37,533 nt of DNA from Planctomycetota bacterium (GTDB lineage Bacteria > Planctomycetota > Phycisphaerae > WQYP01), in contig JAJYFE010000027.1 in NCBI GenBank assembly GCA_021785435.1, positions 1-37,533 on the forward strand. Direction: 5' to 3'. Positions within the stretch are counted from its first letter, which is position 1. Each line of letters opens with the position of its first letter. The notes beneath the pieces are model-generated. The model was not told where the DNA came from. It ran no database searches and saw only the letters and a program-made list of their open reading frames with translations. A program made the position numbers and the translations under genes. Positions 1 through 7,770 of the stretch are shown here, one piece after another.

Positions 1-319
1 TCATTCCACGGCCCCAGCTGCCTGCTAACCACCGGGATTGGGGGTAAAATGGGTGCTGAAACGTTCCTTCTCGGCAAATGGTGGAGGATGGCAGACGCAT
101 GAATATGACAGTGACCTCTAACCAGAGCACCAGGACCAGGTTGTGATTGCGGCCGGTCTGCGAAGCGTGGTAATCGGCGTGAACGAAGAACTCCCGTGTT
201 GCCCGTTTCAGGTTATGCACCGAAGCCGCCGGGCGGCATGCGGCGGGGGCACATCGCGTAATTCCTAGATGCCGCAGGGTGGACTCTGCGGTAACTTGCA
301 GGGATGATGGAGACTTGAA
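1..319. other. No convincing gene; upstream region of the sigma-54 activator
   Basis: I see no supportable gene here. One minus-strand frame stays open from about 240 to the window edge, but it has no clear start codon, no Shine-Dalgarno and no recognisable domain, so it could be the decayed end of something outside the window. A short inverted repeat (CCGCAG at 272-277, CTGCGG at 286-291) lies 28 bases before the activator start and could be an operator or a leader hairpin. A GGAG lies shortly before the ATG at 320. Confidence 0.5.
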
Positions 320-1690
320 ATGATCGGGCCGTGCAACGATCCCATCTTGGACTCCATCGCCGATGGGGTCTTTACCGTCGATACCCAGTGGCGGATCACC
401 TCGTTCAACCGGGCGGCCGAGCAGATTACGGGGGTCCCGCGCCACGAAGCCATCGGCCGCCCCTGCTGCGAGGTTTTTCGGGCCAATATCTGCGAGGCGT
501 CCTGCGCCCTGCGGGACACGCTGCGGACGGCCACGCCGATCATCAACCGCATGATCTACATCATCAACGCCCGGGGGACGCGCATTCCCATCAGCATTTC
601 CACCGCCGTGCTGCGAGATAGCGCTGGAAAATTTATCGGCGGCGTGGAGACCTTCCGCGATTTAAGCGTGGTGGAGGAGTTGCGCAAGGAGCTGCACGCC
701 CGCTACAGCTTCCACGACATCATCGGCCGCAGCCCCGCCATGCGGCGGTTGTTTGACCTGCTGCCGCAGGTCGCCGTCAGTGACAGTTCGGTCGTGATTG
801 AAGGCCCCAGCGGCACGGGCAAGGAGCTGTTCGCACGGGCGATTCACGATTTATCACGACGGCGCAGGCGGCGTTTCGTCGCCATCAACTGCGGTGCGCT
901 GCCGGATACGCTGCTGGAGTCGGAGTTGTTCGGATATAAGGCGGGGGCGTTCACCGATGCCCGCAAAGACAAACCCGGTCGCTTCGCGCTGGCGGAAGGC
1001 GGAACGATTTTCCTGGATGAAATCGCCGACGTTTCTTCGGCGATGCAGTCGCGCCTGCTGCGGGTTCTGCAGGAGCACGTCTACGAGCCGCTGGGGGCGG
1101 TCGAGTCGGTTCCGGCCAACGTGCGCCTGGTGACCGCCACGCACGCCGATCTATGGGAACGGGTGCGGCAGGAAAAATTCCGCGAAGACCTGTTCTACCG
1201 GATCAACGTGGTGCGCCTGCAACTGCCCGCCCTGCGCGATCGGCGGGAGGATATCCCCCTGTTGATCGAACATTTTGTGCGCCGCTTCAATCGCCTGAAG
1301 GACAAGGATATCGCGGGGGTTTCGGAAGCGGCCATGGCGGCGTTGCTGGAGCACGACTACCCGGGCAACGTGCGCGAACTGGAAAATGCCATCGAACACG
1401 CCTTCGTCCTCTGTCCGTCCGGGCTGATCCAACCGGAGCATCTGCCTCCGCCGCTGCGCCGGGGCGTCTCCGGCGCCGTCCCGGCACGCCCGGCTGCGAC
1501 AACTCTGCGGGACATGGAAGTGCTGATGATCAACGACGCTCTGCGAAAAAATCATGGCAACCGCCGGGCGGCGGCGCAGAGCCTGGGCATTCATCCCGCC
1601 ACGCTCTTTCGCAAGGCCAAGGCGCTGGGCGTGACATTGCCTCCGGCGGTCGGCCGCCGCGGTGCGGCCAACTCCGTCCGAAGCGGCTGA
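320..1690 (+). CDS. Sigma-54-dependent activator: PAS, AAA+ and Fis-type HTH
   Basis: Enhancer-binding protein (456 aa) that would use ATP to remodel sigma-54 RNA polymerase at a promoter, most likely the one at 1883-1898. The N-terminal PAS domain (about residues 5-118) has a cysteine cluster, C49, C50, C58 and C62, in a PCCEVFRANICEASC context, which suggests redox, metal or Fe-S sensing. The AAA+ domain (about 133-365) shows Walker A GPSGTGKE (162-169), the sigma-54 contact loop as GAFTDA (209-214) instead of GAFTGA, and Walker B TIFLDE (229-234). The C-terminal Fis-type helix-turn-helix (about 410-435) reads NHGNRRAAAQSLGI. There is no response-regulator receiver domain. The fold and mechanism follow from the family; the Fe-S or redox signal is inference from the cysteines and the downstream operon. 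Confidence 0.93.
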   Translation: MIGPCNDPILDSIADGVFTVDTQWRITSFNRAAEQITGVPRHEAIGRPCCEVFRANICEASCALRDTLRTATPIINRMIYIINARGTRIPISISTAVLRDSAGKFIGGVETFRDLSVVEELRKELHARYSFHDIIGRSPAMRRLFDLLPQVAVSDSSVVIEGPSGTGKELFARAIHDLSRRRRRRFVAINCGALPDTLLESELFGYKAGAFTDARKDKPGRFALAEGGTIFLDEIADVSSAMQSRLLRVLQEHVYEPLGAVESVPANVRLVTATHADLWERVRQEKFREDLFYRINVVRLQLPALRDRREDIPLLIEHFVRRFNRLKDKDIAGVSEAAMAALLEHDYPGNVRELENAIEHAFVLCPSGLIQPEHLPPPLRRGVSGAVPARPAATTLRDMEVLMINDALRKNHGNRRAAAQSLGIHPATLFRKAKALGVTLPPAVGRRGAANSVRSG

Positions 1691-1740
1691 TCAGCCACGT
1701 GCCGCAGATCTACAGCACGCGATCAACCAACCCTCCGCCT

Positions 1741-1803
1741 CGACACTTGCATTCTGCGCCTCCCGGCCAAGGGATCAATCGCAGAATGCGACACTTGTGT
1801 CGC
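1741..1803. promoter_or_regulatory. Putative upstream activator sites for the sigma-54 regulator
   Basis: A perfect 7+7 palindrome, GCGACAC-TT-GTGTCGC, lies at 1788-1803. CGACACTTG also occurs at 1741-1749 and again at 1789-1797, so a second half-type site sits 48 bp upstream. GCATTCTGCG (1749-1758) pairs exactly with CGCAGAATGC (1780-1789). The palindrome ends about 80 bp before the -24 element, a normal distance for enhancer-binding proteins. The same structure could in part act as a hairpin terminator for the activator gene, but no T-run follows it. Confidence 0.6.
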
Positions 1804-1882
1804 GGTGGGCGATCCAGCCGATCGGCTGTAACTCCTGCCTTTCACGCGATATAGCGTTCCTCAGTTTTCCTAAGGTGGGTTG

Positions 1883-1898
1883 TGGCATGCGCGTTGCT
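1883..1898 (+). promoter_or_regulatory. Sigma-54 (-24/-12) promoter of the redox operon
   Basis: TGGCAT-GCGCG-TTGCT matches the sigma-54 consensus TGGCAC-N5-TTGCW. The invariant GG (1884-1885) and GC (1896-1897) are exactly 12 bases apart. It lies directly before the first NifX-like gene and just after a sigma-54 activator gene. With C1897 at -12, transcription would start near 1909, only about three bases before the ATG at 1912. Confidence 0.75.
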
Positions 1899-1911
1899 CA
1901 ACAGACAAATA

Positions 1912-2352
1912 ATGAAAGTTGCCATACCCACATGGCAAGGGCGGGTTTCGCCAGTCTTCGACGTGGCCACGCGTTTGACGCTGATGACCCTCGAAGGCCC
2001 CGCCGCACTGGAAACGACCGAAGCCGCATTCGCGCTGCAGAGTGTGGCGGCACGGGTTGAGCAACTTGCGCAGTGGAAAGTGAATGTGCTGCTGTGCGGC
2101 GCCATTTCCGGTTGTGTGGAACGGTTGCTGGAACAGCGCGGCATTCATGTGGTGCCCTACGTGTGCGGGCCGGTGCATGAAGTGCTGCGCAATTATCTGC
2201 AAAATCGCCTGGCGCAGAACGGAATGGTTATGCCGGGCTGCCGCTGCCCGGACGCCGACCGGGGCGGGGGACGCCGTCACCGCTGCCGCCGAAGCAGGCC
2301 GCCCGCGGCGGGTCCCATCACGGCGGCGCCGCGCCGGACCGCGGGAACATGA
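1912..2352 (+). CDS. NifX/NifB C-terminal-like (dinitrogenase FeMo-cofactor family) protein 1
   Basis: First gene of the operon, 146 aa. The start MKVAIPTWQGRVSPVFD is the hallmark N-terminus of the NifX/NafY/NifB-C-terminal fold, which binds Fe-S or iron-molybdenum cofactors in nitrogenase maturation and, in many non-diazotrophs, has unknown metallocluster roles. An upstream in-frame ATG at 1886 is excluded because it overlaps the promoter, and the family N-terminus begins at 1912. No Shine-Dalgarno precedes 1912; the inferred transcript would be nearly leaderless. The C-terminal 35 or so residues are rich in Arg and Pro and include a CRCPDAD motif. The stop overlaps an ATGA with the next frame. 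No nif structural gene is visible nearby, so a nitrogenase role is not supported. Confidence 0.85.
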   Translation: MKVAIPTWQGRVSPVFDVATRLTLMTLEGPAALETTEAAFALQSVAARVEQLAQWKVNVLLCGAISGCVERLLEQRGIHVVPYVCGPVHEVLRNYLQNRLAQNGMVMPGCRCPDADRGGGRRHRCRRSRPPAAGPITAAPRRTAGT

Positions 2353-2366
2353 AAGAGGGTCAACCG

Positions 2367-3746
2367 ATGATCGCGCTGAAAACATTGAATCGTCGTACGG
2401 ACGCGCTTGTTGTCGGTGGTGGAATTGCCGGCCTGCAAGCCGCCCTGGATCTGGCGGATCAGGGCTTCAAGGCCCTGATCGTGGAACGCCAGCCAAGTAT
2501 CGGCGGGCATATGATCGCGCTGAGCAAGGTTTTTCCCACGCTCGACTGCGCCAGTTGCATCACCACGCCGAAGATGTCCGCGGCGGTGCATCATCCCAAG
2601 ATCGAATTGCTGGTGAATACCGAGGTCCAAAGCCTGGAATCCACCGGCGCCGGCCAGCGCGCCACCGTGACGCGGCAGCCGACTTATGTGGACAACGACA
2701 AGTGCATTGGCTGCCGCCTCTGCGAATATGCCTGCGAAGTGGAATACCCCGATCCCTTCGAACAAGGCCTGGGAGCGCTTCGCGCCATCGCCATCCCCTT
2801 CGCCAATGCCATTCCGCAGGTTGCGGTGCTGAACCCGGCCTACTGCACGACGTGCGGCTTATGCGCCCGGGCCTGTCCCACCGGTGCTATCGATTACACG
2901 CAGGAGGCGGTTACCTTCACGATTGACGCCGGCGCGGTCATTCTGGCCACGGGCTTCAGCCTGAACAGTCTAAACCTCAAGCCGCAATTCCACGCCGCGC
3001 AAAGCCGGAATATCATCTCTCCGCTGACCATGGAGCGGCTGCTGGCGCCGCACGCGCCCTATGGGCGGGTGCTGCGGCCGTCGGATGGCAAAATTCCCCA
3101 GTCCATCGCCTTCATCCACTGCGCCGGTTCGCGCGATCAAACCCTCGGCGTGCCCTACTGTTCGCGCGTCTGCTGCATGTATTTCATCAAACAGGCCATG
3201 CTGCTCTCCGGGGCGCTCCCGCTGGCCGACCTCACCCTTTACTACATCGATATCCGCGCCTTCGGCAAAGGCTACGAACAGTTTTATCAGAATGCCAGGG
3301 CGATGGGCATCAATTTTGTGCGCGGCAAGGTGCTGCGGATTGAGCCGCTGGCGGACGGGGATCTGCTGGTGCACGTGGAAGCGACCGAAGCGGCGGAACA
3401 CTGCTATCGCAAGGTGCGTCATGATCTGGTCGTGCTGGCCCAGGGGATGGTGCCGCCAAGCGGCGGCCCGGCTCTGGTGCCGGTCCGCCGGGCCACGGAC
3501 GGATTCTTCGATCTGCCCGAGGCCACGGACCCCAGCGGTACGAACCTTCCCGGGGTCTTCGCCGCAGGGACCGCCGCAGGGCCGAAAGATATCGTCGATA
3601 CGATCACCGACGCCGGCGCCGCCGCGATGGCGGCGGGACGTTATTTGCAGCGGCGGCGGAGGGAGAATTCAGCCCCCGTGGGTGAAGCGGGAACCCGGCG
3701 TCGGGTGCATCTGGAGCCGACGATGGACGCAGTCGGCGCGAACTGA
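2367..3746 (+). CDS. HdrA/QmoA-like FAD and iron-sulfur oxidoreductase
   Basis: Cytoplasmic flavoprotein of 459 aa resembling heterodisulfide reductase subunit A and the QmoA flavoprotein of the quinone-interacting membrane-bound oxidoreductase. Visible parts: FAD-binding VVGGGIAGLQAALDLA (15-30) with the IVE...IGGHM second motif; the HdrA cysteine signature DCASCITTPKM (60-70); ferredoxin-type CIGCRLCEYAC (113-123) and CTTCGLCARACPTGAI (160-175); and the later HCAGSRD...YCSRVCCMYF block. The start at 2367 is preferred because AGAGGG sits 7 bases upstream; an ATG at 2349 overlaps the previous stop. It lacks the long C-terminal extension of full HdrA. With the QmoC-like gene at 4106 it would form a membrane-linked electron-transfer unit; the physiological electron donor cannot be read from the sequence. 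Confidence 0.88.
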   Translation: MIALKTLNRRTDALVVGGGIAGLQAALDLADQGFKALIVERQPSIGGHMIALSKVFPTLDCASCITTPKMSAAVHHPKIELLVNTEVQSLESTGAGQRATVTRQPTYVDNDKCIGCRLCEYACEVEYPDPFEQGLGALRAIAIPFANAIPQVAVLNPAYCTTCGLCARACPTGAIDYTQEAVTFTIDAGAVILATGFSLNSLNLKPQFHAAQSRNIISPLTMERLLAPHAPYGRVLRPSDGKIPQSIAFIHCAGSRDQTLGVPYCSRVCCMYFIKQAMLLSGALPLADLTLYYIDIRAFGKGYEQFYQNARAMGINFVRGKVLRIEPLADGDLLVHVEATEAAEHCYRKVRHDLVVLAQGMVPPSGGPALVPVRRATDGFFDLPEATDPSGTNLPGVFAAGTAAGPKDIVDTITDAGAAAMAAGRYLQRRRRENSAPVGEAGTRRRVHLEPTMDAVGAN

Positions 3747-3760
3747 AAGGAGTGGTGACG

Positions 3761-4081
3761 ATGGCCACCAAACCCCTGACCACCGAACAGAAGCAGGCGC
3801 TGGCGCTGTTTCGCAAGCGCTTGGGCGGCGTGAGCAAAGAGAAGCACGAGCGGTTGAAGCATCAGGTGACCTTGCGCAAGGCCATCCGCGATTTTCTCGC
3901 CCGGCAGCCGGCCACGATTCCGGAAATCGCTTCGGCCCTCGCCCGCCCCGCGGACGAAGTGCTCTGGCAGGTGATGGGGATGAAGAAGTATGGACGCGTC
4001 CGTGAAGCCGGGGACAGCGGCTGGTACGCGCGCTACGGCCTGATCGAACGGGAAACCGAGGCCGCGGCGGGAGAGGTATAG
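3761..4081 (+). CDS. Small winged-helix-like protein between the Hdr/Qmo subunits
   Basis: Basic protein of 106 aa. The AAGGAG at 3747-3752 selects the ATG at 3761 rather than the in-frame GTG at 3752. The N-terminal half is charged and helical (TTEQKQALALFRKRLGG). Residues about 45-95 (TIPEIASALARPADEVLWQV...GRVREAGDSGWYARYGL) read like a winged helix-turn-helix with a wing hairpin. It sits where QmoB would be in a classical Qmo operon but is unrelated in size and has no cysteines. It could be a DNA-binding regulator or an assembly partner of the neighbouring complex; I do not assign a function. Confidence 0.78.
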   Translation: MATKPLTTEQKQALALFRKRLGGVSKEKHERLKHQVTLRKAIRDFLARQPATIPEIASALARPADEVLWQVMGMKKYGRVREAGDSGWYARYGLIERETEAAAGEV

Positions 4082-4105
4082 TTGTTTCTTACAAAGGACA
4101 CTGCC

Positions 4106-5263
4106 ATGACGGCGCACGTCAATCACCGCTTGCACGATGACATCCGATACTTCGGCGGCAAGGATGTGGATGGGTGCATGAACTGCGGCGCCTGCACCAC
4201 CACCTGTCCGCTTTCCGAAAATGCCGGCGGGGGATTTCCCCGCCGCGTGATCCGCCTGATCCAGACGGGACAAAGCGACCGGCTCGCCGCCAATACCGAT
4301 CCATGGCTCTGCTATTACTGCGGCGAATGTTCCACCCATTGTCCCCGCCAGGCCAATCCGGCGGAGACCATGATGGCCGCCCGGCGTTATCTGACGGCCC
4401 GCTACGATTGGACCGGTCTGGCCCGCTTGTTTTATCAATCGGCCTGGGCGGAAATAGCCGCGATCTGCGCCGTCGGCCTGCTGGTCGCTGGTTTGTTCAT
4501 AGGGTGGCATGGGCCGGTGGTTCTCCAACGGGTCGCGCTTAATACGTTCGCGCCGGTGCGCGCCGTCGAAGTGGGCGACTGGATCATGGCGGGCCTGCTT
4601 AGCTTTTTCCTGCTGAGCAACGCTTTTCGCATGGTCCGCTGGAGCCTGGGCGAGGATGTGCGGCGCATCAGCGCCGCGGTCTATTGGCGCCAAATCCCCA
4701 CGTTTTTTCTGCATTTATTCACGCAAAAGCGCTGGCGCCAATGCGGCTCCCCGCAGGGCGGCCTGCGGTGGTTTAAGCACCTGCTGCTGGTTTCCGGCTA
4801 TTTGAGCATGCTGACGCTGGTGCTCATTCTTCTGCGCTGGTTTCAGACGGACCACATCTATCCGTTTTATTATCCGCAGCGCCTGTGGGGTTATTACGCC
4901 GCCGTCGCGCTACTTTATCCGACGGTGGATTTCATGATCTCGCGCTGGCGGAGGAAGGAGCCGATCCACCGGTTCAGTGAAGCCAGCGACTGGATTTTTC
5001 TCATCATGCTTTTCTTGACCGCGTTGACCGGCCTGCTGGTGAATCTGGTCCGCATCAATGGCTGGGCGCTGGCCACCTACGTGATCTATGTGCTGCACCT
5101 AGCCATCGCCGTGCCCATGCTGGTCGTGGAAGTGCCCTTCGGAAAATGGTCGCACCTTCTGTACCGGCCGCTGGCCATCTACCTGCGCGGCGTCCAAGAG
5201 GCCGCCGCGGTGGAACGGGGTGCGCCCGCCCTGGCGCCTGGCGCGGCCGTTTCCAGTTCATGA
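4106..5263 (+). CDS. QmoC-like HdrC-membrane cytochrome b fusion
   Basis: A fusion of 385 aa, the length expected for QmoC. The N-terminal HdrC-like part carries two [4Fe-4S] motifs, CMNCGACTTTCP (C24, C27, C30, C34) and CYYCGECSTHCP (C69, C72, C75, C79). The rest is an HdrE/NarI-like membrane part with about five to six hydrophobic helices and conserved-looking histidines, including the C-terminal HLAIAVPMLVVEVPFGKWSH block that in this family helps bind heme b and quinone. The start at 4106 follows AAAGGA with good spacing; the TTG at 4082 abutting the previous stop is less likely. Inferred role: moving electrons between the quinone pool and the HdrA/QmoA-like flavoprotein. The direction cannot be told from sequence. 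Confidence 0.88.
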   Translation: MTAHVNHRLHDDIRYFGGKDVDGCMNCGACTTTCPLSENAGGGFPRRVIRLIQTGQSDRLAANTDPWLCYYCGECSTHCPRQANPAETMMAARRYLTARYDWTGLARLFYQSAWAEIAAICAVGLLVAGLFIGWHGPVVLQRVALNTFAPVRAVEVGDWIMAGLLSFFLLSNAFRMVRWSLGEDVRRISAAVYWRQIPTFFLHLFTQKRWRQCGSPQGGLRWFKHLLLVSGYLSMLTLVLILLRWFQTDHIYPFYYPQRLWGYYAAVALLYPTVDFMISRWRRKEPIHRFSEASDWIFLIMLFLTALTGLLVNLVRINGWALATYVIYVLHLAIAVPMLVVEVPFGKWSHLLYRPLAIYLRGVQEAAAVERGAPALAPGAAVSSS

Positions 5264-5276
5264 AAGGAGTGTGACC

Positions 5277-5633
5277 ATGAAAGTGGCGATCAGTTCCAGT
5301 GGTGCGGAGATGTCAGCGCCGCTGGATCCACGTTTCGGACGAGCGCCGTATTTCCTGGTGATCGACCTGGAGTCCGGCGCCGTCCGCGCTATCGATAACG
5401 CCGCGCGACAAAGCGCCGGGCAAGGGGCAGGCATCCAAGCGGCCAAAGCCGTGGTGGACGCGGGCGCTCGGGCCGTCCTCACGGGCGAGGTTGGCCCGCG
5501 CGCGCTGACGGCGCTCCAGGGGGCGGGCGTGACGGTATGTCGGTTTGCGGGGGGTAGCGTCCGTGACGCGCTGGAACAGTTCAAAAAAAACGCGTTGGCG
5601 CGGCCGCCGCATGCGGCCGCCCCACGCGTGTGA
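5277..5633 (+). CDS. NifX/NifB C-terminal-like protein 2
   Basis: Protein of 118 aa, start MKVAISSSGAEMSAPLDPRFGRAPYFLVID, the common 'small NifX' type found beside MinD-like ATPases in anaerobes. AAGGAG at 5264-5269 selects ATG 5277; an in-frame start at 5220 would overlap the QmoC-like gene. The fold is the RNase-H-like NifX domain: the N-terminal strand is followed by the DPRFGRAPYF loop, and later come VLTGEVGPRALTAL and a GVTVCRFAGGSVRDAL segment. The family is thought to bind or shuttle Fe-S or Mo-Fe clusters; the cargo here is unknown. Confidence 0.88.
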   Translation: MKVAISSSGAEMSAPLDPRFGRAPYFLVIDLESGAVRAIDNAARQSAGQGAGIQAAKAVVDAGARAVLTGEVGPRALTALQGAGVTVCRFAGGSVRDALEQFKKNALARPPHAAAPRV

Positions 5634-5669
5634 CCTTGGAATCAGGCTTTCTTTTAAGGAGTAACAACC

Positions 5670-5999
5670 ATGCCAGGTTTAAATCAAACGGGTCCTTTGG
5701 GACAAGGTCCACGTACTGGACGGCAGATGGGCCGTTGCGCCCAAGGCGGAGGCCATACCCCCTGGCCACGCGGCGGAGGGCGCCGCCGTTTGCGCCAAGG
5801 CGTGAACGCAGGCCTCGGCCCCGGTCGGGAGCGCGGCCCGGCGGCCGGCGCCGGCGCCCCTGGCGCGACGCCGTCGCCGGATGCGACGAGGCCGGACGTG
5901 GCGCAACTTCAGCAGCGGGTGCAGCAGCTGACCGAAACAGTCCAGCAACTGGCGGGACGGCTGGATGCCCTGCGGCCACCGGGCGGACCGCAAGCATGA
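5670..5999 (+). CDS. DUF5320 family protein
   Basis: Protein of 109 aa whose N-terminus MPGLNQTGPLGQGPRTGRQMG matches DUF5320 proteins, small Gly-rich proteins usually encoded next to NifX-like and MinD/Mrp-type genes. The middle is Gly/Arg/Ala/Pro-rich and probably disordered. The C-terminus (about 75-100, VAQLQQRVQQLTETVQQLAG) is a coiled coil. AAGGA precedes the ATG by about eight bases. The stop overlaps the next start (ATGA at 5996-5999), indicating translational coupling to the ATPase. Function unknown; likely an accessory of the ATPases. Confidence 0.87.
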   Translation: MPGLNQTGPLGQGPRTGRQMGRCAQGGGHTPWPRGGGRRRLRQGVNAGLGPGRERGPAAGAGAPGATPSPDATRPDVAQLQQRVQQLTETVQQLAGRLDALRPPGGPQA

Positions 6000-6862
6000 G
6001 AATCTCAATCGCCAGCGGTAAGGGCGGCGCGGGCAAAACCACGATCGCCACCAGCCTGGCCGTGCTGGGCACGGAACGCGGGCTGTCCATCACCTACCTC
6101 GACTGCGACGTGGAGGAGCCGGATGCTCACCTGTTTTTGCACCCGACGCCCGGGGAGGAACAGGTCGTGACGGTGCCCGTGCCGCAGGTGGATGAACAGA
6201 CTTGCCGGGCGGCGGGCGTGTGCGGCGACTGCGGCCAGGCGTGCCAGTTCAGCGCCATTATCGCCCTGGGCGAACAGGTGCTGGTGACGCCGGACCTGTG
6301 TCACGGCTGCGGGGCCTGCGTCCTGGCCTGCCCGGCCAAGGCCATTCATGAGACGCCTCACCGCGTGGGGGTGGTGCAGACCGGTCAAGCCGGCCGAATT
6401 CACCTGGTGCAGGGCCGGCTGGACGTGGGCCAGACGATGGCGGCGCGGGTGGTGCGCCGCGTAAAGGCTTTAGCCCCCGCAGCGGACCTCGTGCTGGCGG
6501 ACGCACCGCCCGGAACCGCCTGCCCGGCCCTGGAGGCGGTGCGCGGCAGTGACCTGGTCCTGCTGGTGACCGAGGCCACGCCTTTCGGCTTCCATGATTT
6601 CACGCTGGCCGTGGCGATGGGCCGTGCGCTCAATTTGCGCATGGCGACCGTGCTGAATCGAGTCGACGGGTACGGGCGCGACATCCGCGCCTGGTGCGCT
6701 GGCCACGGCGTGCCGATTCTGGCCGAGATTCCGACCAGCCGCCGCGTCGCCCAGGGGTATGCCCACGGTGAATTGCCGATCCGGAAGGATCCCGAATTCC
6801 GTCGCCGGCTGGAACAGCTTTTCGGGCAGTTGGTTGGCACAGCCGGAGCTCTGCAGCGATGA
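5996..6862 (+). CDS. MinD/Mrp-type ATPase with two ferredoxin motifs (1)
   Basis: P-loop ATPase of 288 aa of the MinD superfamily. Deviant Walker A GKGGAGKTT is at residues 8-16, and DCDVEEPDAHLFL follows as switch I. Inserted at about 64-112 is a ferredoxin-like domain with C-x5-C-x2-C-x3-C (CRAAGVCGDCGQAC) and CHGCGACVLACPAKAI. The later LADAPPGTACPALEAV and LLVTEATPFGFHD motifs are typical of this subfamily. The first cluster motif has an unusual five-residue first spacing. Related Mrp/NBP35-type proteins carry and transfer Fe-S clusters using ATP; this subtype is uncharacterised. Start and stop overlap both neighbours by four bases, so it is probably translated in step with its partner, possibly as a heterodimer. 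Confidence 0.9.
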   Translation: MRISIASGKGGAGKTTIATSLAVLGTERGLSITYLDCDVEEPDAHLFLHPTPGEEQVVTVPVPQVDEQTCRAAGVCGDCGQACQFSAIIALGEQVLVTPDLCHGCGACVLACPAKAIHETPHRVGVVQTGQAGRIHLVQGRLDVGQTMAARVVRRVKALAPAADLVLADAPPGTACPALEAVRGSDLVLLVTEATPFGFHDFTLAVAMGRALNLRMATVLNRVDGYGRDIRAWCAGHGVPILAEIPTSRRVAQGYAHGELPIRKDPEFRRRLEQLFGQLVGTAGALQR

Positions 6863-7770
6863 AAGAACTCGTGGTCATCAGCGGGAAGGGCGGTACCGGC
6901 AAGACTTCGCTCGTCGGCGCGTTTGCCGCGCTGGCTGGTTCGGCAGTGCTGGGCGACTGCGATGTCGACGCCTCCGATTTGCCGCTCATCCTGGAGCCAC
7001 AGGTGCGCGAGCAGCACGAGTTTTGGCAGGGCCGGCGCGCCCGGGTGAATGGCGAGCTGTGCACCGGTTGCCGGGCCTGCCAATCGGTCTGCCGCTTTGA
7101 TGCCATACGCGCGAGCGGACCGGCCAACCGCTGGGCGTCGCGCACCTGCCGCATTGATCCAGCGGCGTGCGAAGGTTGCGGCGCGTGTTTACAGGTTTGT
7201 CCCAGCCAGGCCATAACCCTGGCGCCAGCGCCGGCCGGGGAATGGTTTGTCTCCGACACACGGTTCGGTCCCATGGTGCACGCGCGGTTGGGAGCCGGCG
7301 GTGAAAATTCCGGCAAATTGGTCAGCCAGGTGCGCGGAAAAGCGCGGCAGTTGGCCGGCACCGCCGGCGCCCAATATCTGCTTATTGACGGCGCGCCCGG
7401 CATGGGCTGCCCGGTGATCGCCGCGATAGCGCATTGCGATTTCGCACTGATCGTTACGGAGCCAACGCCCAGCGGATGGTATGATATGCAGCGGATCATA
7501 ACCCTCACGCGGCATTTCAAAATCGCTGCCATGCTGTGCGTCAACCGATGGGATTTGAACCCCGCACAGGCGGTGACCATCGAAAAGAGCGCCACGGAAA
7601 ACGGCGTTTCACCAGTCGGCCGGGTCCGCGTGGATGGCGCGTTTGATGCGGCTCAACAGCGGCGCCTGACGGTTATGGAAATCGAGGCGGGAAACGTACA
7701 GAAGGATCTCGCTCAAGTGTGGGCAAAGATTGACACTCGGATGCAGTCTAAACAGGAGAAACACCCATGA
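6859..7770 (+). CDS. MinD/Mrp-type ATPase with two ferredoxin motifs (2)
   Basis: Paralogue of the preceding gene, 303 aa. Walker A GKGGTGKTS (about 9-17), DCDVDASDLPLIL, an inserted double ferredoxin module (CTGCRACQSVCRFDAI and CEGCGACLQVCPSQAI), then LIDGAPGMGCPVIA and VTEPTPSGWYDMQRI, as expected for this subfamily. The ATG overlaps the preceding stop (ATGA), and its own stop overlaps the next ATG the same way. The two ATPases differ clearly in sequence and in cysteine spacing, which suggests distinct halves of a complex rather than a recent duplication. Expected to be cytoplasmic and to act on Fe-S or other metallocluster transfer with the NifX-like proteins; this is inference from family and context. 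Confidence 0.9.
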   Translation: MKELVVISGKGGTGKTSLVGAFAALAGSAVLGDCDVDASDLPLILEPQVREQHEFWQGRRARVNGELCTGCRACQSVCRFDAIRASGPANRWASRTCRIDPAACEGCGACLQVCPSQAITLAPAPAGEWFVSDTRFGPMVHARLGAGGENSGKLVSQVRGKARQLAGTAGAQYLLIDGAPGMGCPVIAAIAHCDFALIVTEPTPSGWYDMQRIITLTRHFKIAAMLCVNRWDLNPAQAVTIEKSATENGVSPVGRVRVDGAFDAAQQRRLTVMEIEAGNVQKDLAQVWAKIDTRMQSKQEKHP

